Below are positions 19,008 to 24,248 of a stretch of DNA of 24,248 nucleotides, one piece after another. The notes below the pieces were generated by a model that did no database searches, was not told where the DNA came from, and saw only the letters and a program-made list of their open reading frames with translations. Each line of letters opens with the position of its first letter. Within the stretch, counting starts at the first letter, position 1. A program made the translations under genes and the position numbers. The DNA is from Endothia cerciana (Eukaryota > Ascomycota > Sordariomycetes > Diaporthales > Cryphonectriaceae), in the NCBI GenBank assembly GCA_026119935.1, contig JALRMH010000107.1:1-24248 (forward strand). The letters are read 5' to 3'.

Positions 19008-19451
19008 TGTTATAACTTATACAATATAGAAGTTATAACAGAAGCAGAATAGAACAACTTATATAGAACTAAAGATCTAACATCTGAGAAAAAAAGAATA
19101 ATTATATAAGCTAGAGTTAAAGTTATTAATATAACTATATTAACTATAAATATAGTCAATATATTTCGAAATAAATTATAAAAAATCAGTATATAGTCAG
19201 AATAGTTAAAGCTAAAGAGCTAAATATATAAAGATACATTTATTCCTATTAGATAAATTTTATATATAGCTCTTTAATCATCAATCTAAGTATTAGATTA
19301 TACTCTACTCTAATAGCTTTAAAAGTAGTGAATACTTGCACAGACTACTTAGTTATATTTCTATATTTAAAGCTTATATTTAATACTGCTTTTATTAGTA
19401 TAAACTCTTTATATACTTAGGAATCTTCGAATTACTATAGTGCTTATTATA
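19008..19451 (+). repeat. C3 5' LTR (444 bp)
   Basis: Starts TGTTATAACTTAT and ends GCTTATTATA. An 11-bp perfect inverted repeat (19008-19018 with 19030-19040) marks its start, a stronger form of the terminal hairpin seen in C2. It is a third LTR variant, nearer to C2 than to C1 in its outer part. Confidence 0.88.
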
Positions 19452-19512
19452 TTTTAACAACTCTTATTTAGGAACAGATTAGTATTAACCCTTTAAATAA
19501 TACAGAAATACA

Positions 19513-21570
19513 ATAGCTCTAAGAACTCTTTCTTTGCCTTTGTATAGCGCGCAGCCTACTTAAAAAGAACTTGTCTAGCAAGTCTTCTAGCTTACCTAAC
19601 GCATCGAATAACTCTACCTGCATTAATAATAGCAGGAGAATATTATCCAGGCCTAGCAGAAGCAAATTCAGTATAATACTTAAGCTTTTACTATTATTAA
19701 TAATAATAAAAGCTATAAGATAAACAAGCTAGCTATATATAACAGCACTTAAAAACTCCTTTAAAGATTCTTTATTTATTATAAAGCGTACTTCTTGTAT
19801 AATGCCTTTTAGTTTACTATAGAATCCGAAAAGGTTATCCTTACTAGAACTTATCTTAAAAAGAATGCTTTTATCTAATATAAGCCTTCTCTCTACAACT
19901 ATCTAGAATACGCTAACAACTCTAATATATATGCTAAAAGCACTAAAGAAATATTCAATTCCTTCGCAGGCTTTAAGAAAGCTTTTAAAGAAACCTTTAA
20001 TAACCTTAATAAAGAACACACTATAGCTTAGTAGTTGATAGACTTTAAATAAACTAAGTCAGCATCAGCTTATATAGTTAGGTTTAAGCAACTTATAGCA
20101 TGATTTTTATAAAAAGATAAGAATTTTATAAAATACTATTATAAAGGACTTAAAGACAAGGTTAAGAACGAGATCTTTAAGCAAGATTAATCTGAAGACT
20201 TTACAATATTTGCAAATATAGCTATTAGAATTAACAACTATCTCTATAAATAACAGATAGAGAAGTTTAAGAAGAGAGGAAGCTAATTTATATAGCGCTT
20301 ATAGCTAGATAATAGCAAGAAGTTTTAGCTTAAAAATTAAGATAGAAATCAGTATTAGAATATAATATAAAGTAAAAGTACTTATACTAATTTAATAGAA
20401 TTAGATGCAGCTAATTATTAATTTATAAGAAGATTAAATAATAATATTAAGTGCTATAATTATAGAAAGTATAGCTATTTTATATAAGAATATAAATAAT
20501 TTAAGAAACTATAATAACAACTAATCTAAAAAGGATAATAAGTAAATATCCTTTAATAATAGAAATTTAATTAGCTAAGTAATAATATCTTATTAAAGTA
20601 AGTATCGGATTTTATCTGCAATTATAAACTTTTTAACTAGATGTTCTGCTTTAATAATAGATACTTAATATACCTTTTAGAGAAAGAAGGCTTAGGATAG
20701 TTTTTTAAAGTACTTAAAAAGATATAACAACTAGTAAAGAGCTTAGTTTATAATATAATTTTAAGCAGCAGCAACTTAGATTGCTTAAGCACCTTTAAAA
20801 AGAAGCTTGAAAAGAAGATTTAGAAACTTAAGGATAAGAACTTAGGACTATATCTGATAGCTTACTATAAAGAATACCTTTTATTCTAAGTAACTATAGA
20901 AACTATAAAGAAAGAAGCACTTTAGAATAAACAGCTAGATAATATATTAAAATCTATTATTTTAAAAATAGAAGGTAAAGATATTATAAATAAAGAAGAA
21001 ACTTATAGCTATAACTTAGATTAAAAATAAAATACTTAAAACCTAGTAATTAAATATATAATATATAGCTTTAAGCTTAAAGACCTCTTTATTATAGTAT
21101 TTATCTAAAATATTAAAGTTAAATAATTAGAAGACTTTAAAATCAGCTTAATTAACAGATAATACTATAAGCTTATATAGATTTTATATATATATTATAG
21201 CTGCAAGATGCACTTTATAAAGAAAGTTAAATATAAGTAGTTCTTAATTAAAAAGCAGAGTTAGATTATTTAAGCAATTAAAAAGCTTTATTTATAGTTT
21301 AAGAAAGTCTTTAACAGAGTAGAATACAATGCTTATATCAGATTGCTAAATAACTATCCTAGAGAATGCATTAATAAAAAAATCAAATAATAGCAGTATA
21401 AGATTACTAACTGCACTATTTATATTTATAATAAAGTTTGAAACTAGTATAAGCACTAAGATAATAAAAAACGACGCAAGTACAGCTAATAGCAAGCTAG
21501 AAGGCTAGCTTAAAAAGCAGTTTATAGAGTATAAGAATCTTTAAAAGGGAAGGATTGCTTATAATAAGAC
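19513..21570 (+). pseudogene. C3 gag with CCHC knuckle and long C-terminal part
   Basis: A single frame (codons from 19513) holds from an ATA at the gag start to about 21570 with no frameshift seen, only TAA/TAG stops. Capsid blocks: YLEYANNSNIYAKSTKEIF, NSFAGFKKAFKETFNNLNKE, KYYYKGLKDKVKNEI and IAIRINNYLY. The knuckle at about 20450-20490 reads KCYNYRKYSYFI, so only the first Cys is kept. After it come some 350 codons of unknown type (TFKKKLEKKI, KLKDKNLGLYLIAYYKEY, FKKVFNRVEYNAYIRLLNN), ending in a basic KKRRKYS...ARRLA segment before the protease. Confidence 0.85.
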
Positions 21571-21950
21571 TATAGATAATTAGAACTTAAAAGTCTCTAT
21601 ATATAATAGAAAGAGATTATATATATATAAAATTAAATACTTATATTAATAGAAAACAATACAGCGTATTATTAGATAGCAATGCTTAAGGAAACTTTAT
21701 ATTACTAACAATTATTAATAAGGTATAATTATAATAGTATTAAAAGAAAAAACCTTATTAACTTAATATTATAAAAGGACAACTAGTTATATATAACTAA
21801 AGTATAATTAATAAAGAGACTAATTATCTATCTATCTTGATTTAAAGATATATAACCTTTATTATATTAGATATTACAGATACAGCATATTATAAACTAA
21901 TTATAAGACTTCTTTAGCTTAAAGAGTATAATCCTTGAATCGATTAGACT
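21571..21950 (+). pseudogene. C3 retropepsin
   Basis: Codons from 21675, one base back from gag. Active site INRKQYSVLLDSNA then GNFI, with the Asp codon at 21675-21677 and DSGA turned to DSNA. The end reads IILDITDTAYYKLIIRLL, the ILG block with Gly lost. It runs on in frame into RT. Confidence 0.85.
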
Positions 21951-23277
21951 ACTAGCTAGATCTTTTAAGAACAAGCTGTATTTACAGAAAAGGTTGTAAT
22001 TAAAGGCGAAGGATCGGATTTAATTACTAAGAAGCATTTAAAAAAGAAGGCTTTAAACAAACCTACGAATACCTCTAAATCAGCAGGGCTAATAGCTTAT
22101 AGAGAAGAATCTAGCGATAATAGACCTAAGAAAATACTAGGGCATTAGCAGGTTAGCACAATAATAAATATGCATAGGCTTAAAGACACTCAGCCTGACT
22201 TAGAGCGATAGTAGAAATGCAGACTCTAGAATTATAAAGAAATTCTATAACCAAAGCCCCTAGACATTAATAAAAGACACAGAAAGAAAAAAAAACTGTC
22301 CTTAAACAAAAACGCTTAAAAGTACCTACTGTTCCTCTAGAAAGCAGAGACAGAAAACGACAGACTAACACTACTATTCGCTAGAATATTATAAAAGTAT
22401 TATGAATTTATAAAGCTGTTCTAAAGTAAGCTAAACACAGGACTTCCAGAATATAGCTTATATAATTATAAGATACTACTTAAGGAAGGAACTCAACTAT
22501 AGTTCTTCTTTATTTATAAACTCAACGAAGCAAGGTTAAAGGCACTTAAGGAGTATCTCGACGAGAACTTTAAAAGAGGATATATCAGACTATCTTAATC
22601 GCTAGCAGGATATCTAATTTTGTTTGTATTAAAGAAAAACAGAAAGCTTAGGCTCTGTATAAACTATAGATAGCTTAATAATATTACTAAGAAGAACTAG
22701 TATCCCTTACTATTATTTAAGGAAATTAAAGATCGATTGCAAGGTGTATAATAGTTTATAGCGCTCGACTTTAAAGAAGGTTACTATTATATCTATATTA
22801 AAAAAGAAGAATAAAAAATAGTATTTCGAATATACTATAAATACTACAAATACTTAGTTATACCCTTCAGATTAATTAACGCACTAGTATTCTTTTAGGA
22901 AATGATTAACTATATCTTTTATAAATTCCTCGATATTATATATATTATTTACCTCAACGATATCCTTATTTACTCTAGGACCTTTAAAGAATATAAATAA
23001 TATATATAATAAATACTCTAAACATTCTAAAATATATATCTTCTAGTAGAACTAATTAAAAGCTACTTTTATATTTAAAAAGTTAACTACTTTAAATATA
23101 TAATTAAGCTAGAATATATTAAGATATAAAAGAGCAAGATACAAGTAGTTAAGGACTAGCTTATACTAAGAAATATTAAGAATGTTAGAGCATTCTTCAG
23201 ATATATCAACTTCTATTAATAATTCATCAGCAAATATAGCAAAATTATATAACTATTTACGAATCTTATAAGAAAGG
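21951..23277 (+). pseudogene. C3 linker and reverse transcriptase
   Basis: Same frame as the protease. A linker (SDLITKKHLKKKALNKP, SAGLIAYREESSDN) to about 22430 is followed by RT: LPEYSLYNYKILLKEGTQL, LKEYLDENFKRGYIR, KKNRKLRLCINYR, ALDFKEGYYYIYI (motif A Asp kept), then YLNDILIYS at 22950 (YLDD to YLND), FFRYINFY and LFTNLIRK, where the D solo LTR interrupts. It is the best preserved RT in the window, with only some active-site loss. Confidence 0.9.
23273..23277. repeat. Target-site duplication AAAGG of the D solo LTR
   Basis: AAAGG at 23273-23277 recurs at 23491-23495. With one copy and the insert removed, the site matches the length of the C2 sequence at the same point. Confidence 0.9.
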
Positions 23278-23490
23278 TATTACAAGTAGCAGGTGTTATA
23301 AGGTGACAGAGCTAAGGGTTAGGGGCTAGCTAAGGCCAGCTATCTGTATAAAAGGGAAGCCTACTAGCTTTAGGCTTGGGACTTTAGGCTTAGACCTTAA
23401 GTATTAGCTATTGCATTGCAATACAGGCTTTTAGCTAAGGGCACTCGATAAGCTGACTTATGTGATTCGAATCTACAGGCTTTACTGACA
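23278..23490 (+). repeat. Family D solo LTR (213 bp), little mutated
   Basis: Begins TATTACAAG (probably TGTTACAAG before a G-to-A change) and ends TTTACTGACA, with a 5-bp duplication AAAGG. It is far richer in G+C than everything around it. TATAAAAGG at 23347-23355 suggests the plus strand. A 15-bp palindrome lies at 23409-23423 and a doubled CTTTAGGCTT unit near 23368-23391. It is unlike the B and C LTRs. It is the youngest insertion by nesting and by low RIP load. It could also be a short non-autonomous element; no coding capacity. Confidence 0.8.
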
Positions 23491-23495
23491 AAAGG

Positions 23496-24248
23496 ACCTA
23501 CTTTTCTAGTAGAATAAGAAAGAAAACTAGGCCTTTAAAACTATTAAAGAACTAATTACTAAGGACCTTGTTTTAAAAGAATCAGACCTCTAGAGAGAAT
23601 ATAAGCTATATACTGATTTATTATATTATACGCTTAATGCAAAACTTAACTAATAAGATAACTAAGAACAATTATAAATAGTCGCTAACTTTTTAAAGAA
23701 ACTAAATAAGCTAGAGTTATAATATAGAATATTAGATAAAGAACTTATAGCTATAATAAAAGCATTTAAAAAATAAAAATACTATCTTATAAATACTAAA
23801 TATATAATCAAAGTGTTTTCAGACTATAAGAACTTTATAATATTTATAATAACGAAAAACCTTAACAGACGATAAGTAAGATAGGTAGAATACTTATCCT
23901 AGTTTGATTTTAAAATTACTTATATTTAAAGCAAGGATAACGCTAGAGCTGATGCTCTTAGCAGAAGAGCTGATTACTAGAATAAGATTGAGGAAGAAAT
24001 CTAGAATATCTTTGCAATTAATAAAGAAGGAGACTTTATTAATATAAGCATATATTATTATAAGATTATATGCTATAATACTAGAAATAAAGAGCTTTAT
24101 AATAATACTCATTTTATAATAATCTAATAACAAATAAAGAAGATATAACAAGAAATAATATTTTTAAAATCAATCTTTATTTCTAAATATCTTAATAACT
24201 AAATAAGCTTTATAGCTAATAACCTTATATTTTATACTGCTATGCACT
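23496..24248 (+). pseudogene. C3 RNase H and start of the integrase region
   Basis: Continues C3 pol after the D insertion: QAFKTIKEL-like start, YTDLLYYTLNAKLN (expected ETDASxxAxGAVLSQ), LDKELIAIIKAFKK, KVFSDYKNF and NARADALSRRADY at about 23938-23975, the typical RNase H end. The remainder (to 24248) is the tether toward integrase and ends LIFYTAMH at the window edge. Stops are TAA/TAG. Confidence 0.87.

Larger units (their letters stand above)
19008..24248 (+). mobile_element. C3: family C retrotransposon, 5' part (continues past the window)
   Basis: Plus-strand copy of the family, from its 5' LTR to just past RNase H. It lies within the protease of element B; the presumed left target duplication is TTACT (19003-19007), which cannot be checked. 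It aligns with C1 and C2 in reverse. No accessory gene is visible because the 3' part is outside. A D solo LTR sits in its pol. Confidence 0.93.

Noticed and set aside
23464..23473. GATTCGAATC resembling a tRNA B box, with a pairable 5-bp T-stem around it
   Set aside because: No acceptor stem pairs and no good A box at the right distance; it is near the wrong end for a SINE. The TG...CA-like ends and 5-bp duplication favour a solo LTR.
23894..24151. Minus-strand open frame of 85 codons
   Set aside because: Shadow of C3 RNase H (ADALSRRADY on the plus strand); Leu/Ile-rich from AT bias.

Overview
The window is a dense, nested stack of long-terminal-repeat (LTR) retrotransposons of the Ty3/Gypsy type. 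I see no host gene, tRNA or rRNA. Almost every reading frame is ruined by TAA/TAG stops at Gln and Trp positions and by C-to-T and G-to-A changes (His to Tyr, Cys to Tyr, Asp to Asn, ATG to ATA), while indels are rare. That is the mark of repeat-induced point mutation (RIP), so the source is very likely a filamentous ascomycete (Pezizomycotina), in an AT-rich heterochromatic block. The species cannot be told from this.

Layout, by element. The oldest layer is element A (plus strand). Its pol is cut into three pieces: RT at 1-460, rest of RT at 8477-8969, and RNase H plus the start of integrase at 16414-17263. Frame is restored exactly across the first two insertions. Into A went (i) a 223-bp solo LTR of family B (461-620 and 8409-8471, duplication TCAGC), itself split by a full-length family C element, C1 (621-8403, minus strand, duplication AATAG), which in turn carries another 223-bp B solo LTR (5330-5552, duplication TGCGT); (ii) a second full-length C element, C2 (8970-16408, minus strand, duplication CTAAC); and (iii) a B element on the plus strand whose 5' LTR is 17264-17486, followed by gag and protease to 19007. 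That B element is cut by a third C element, C3 (19008 to beyond the window end, plus strand). C3 carries a 213-bp, less mutated solo LTR of a fourth family, D (23278-23490, duplication AAAGG).

Family C elements have gag (with a CCHC knuckle and a long unknown C-terminal part), protease, RT, RNase H, integrase and chromodomain. Pol lies one frame back from gag. Between pol and the 3' LTR, on the opposite strand, sits an extra small gene (1288-1686 in C1; wrecked copy at 9615-10162 in C2). Read from both copies together, it encodes a Cys-rich head with the spacing of a fungal Zn(II)2Cys6 cluster, followed by a basic coiled coil. This is the layout of a dimeric DNA-binding regulator. The LTRs of the same family carry long inverted repeats at matching positions whose sequences differ but whose pairing is kept. 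A self-encoded, antisense regulator acting on LTR palindromes is the most interesting hypothesis here; it is inference only.

The accessory gene region of C1, the gag 5' half of C1, one LTR of C2 and the D solo LTR are visibly less AT-rich than the rest. RIP load is therefore patchy within single elements.
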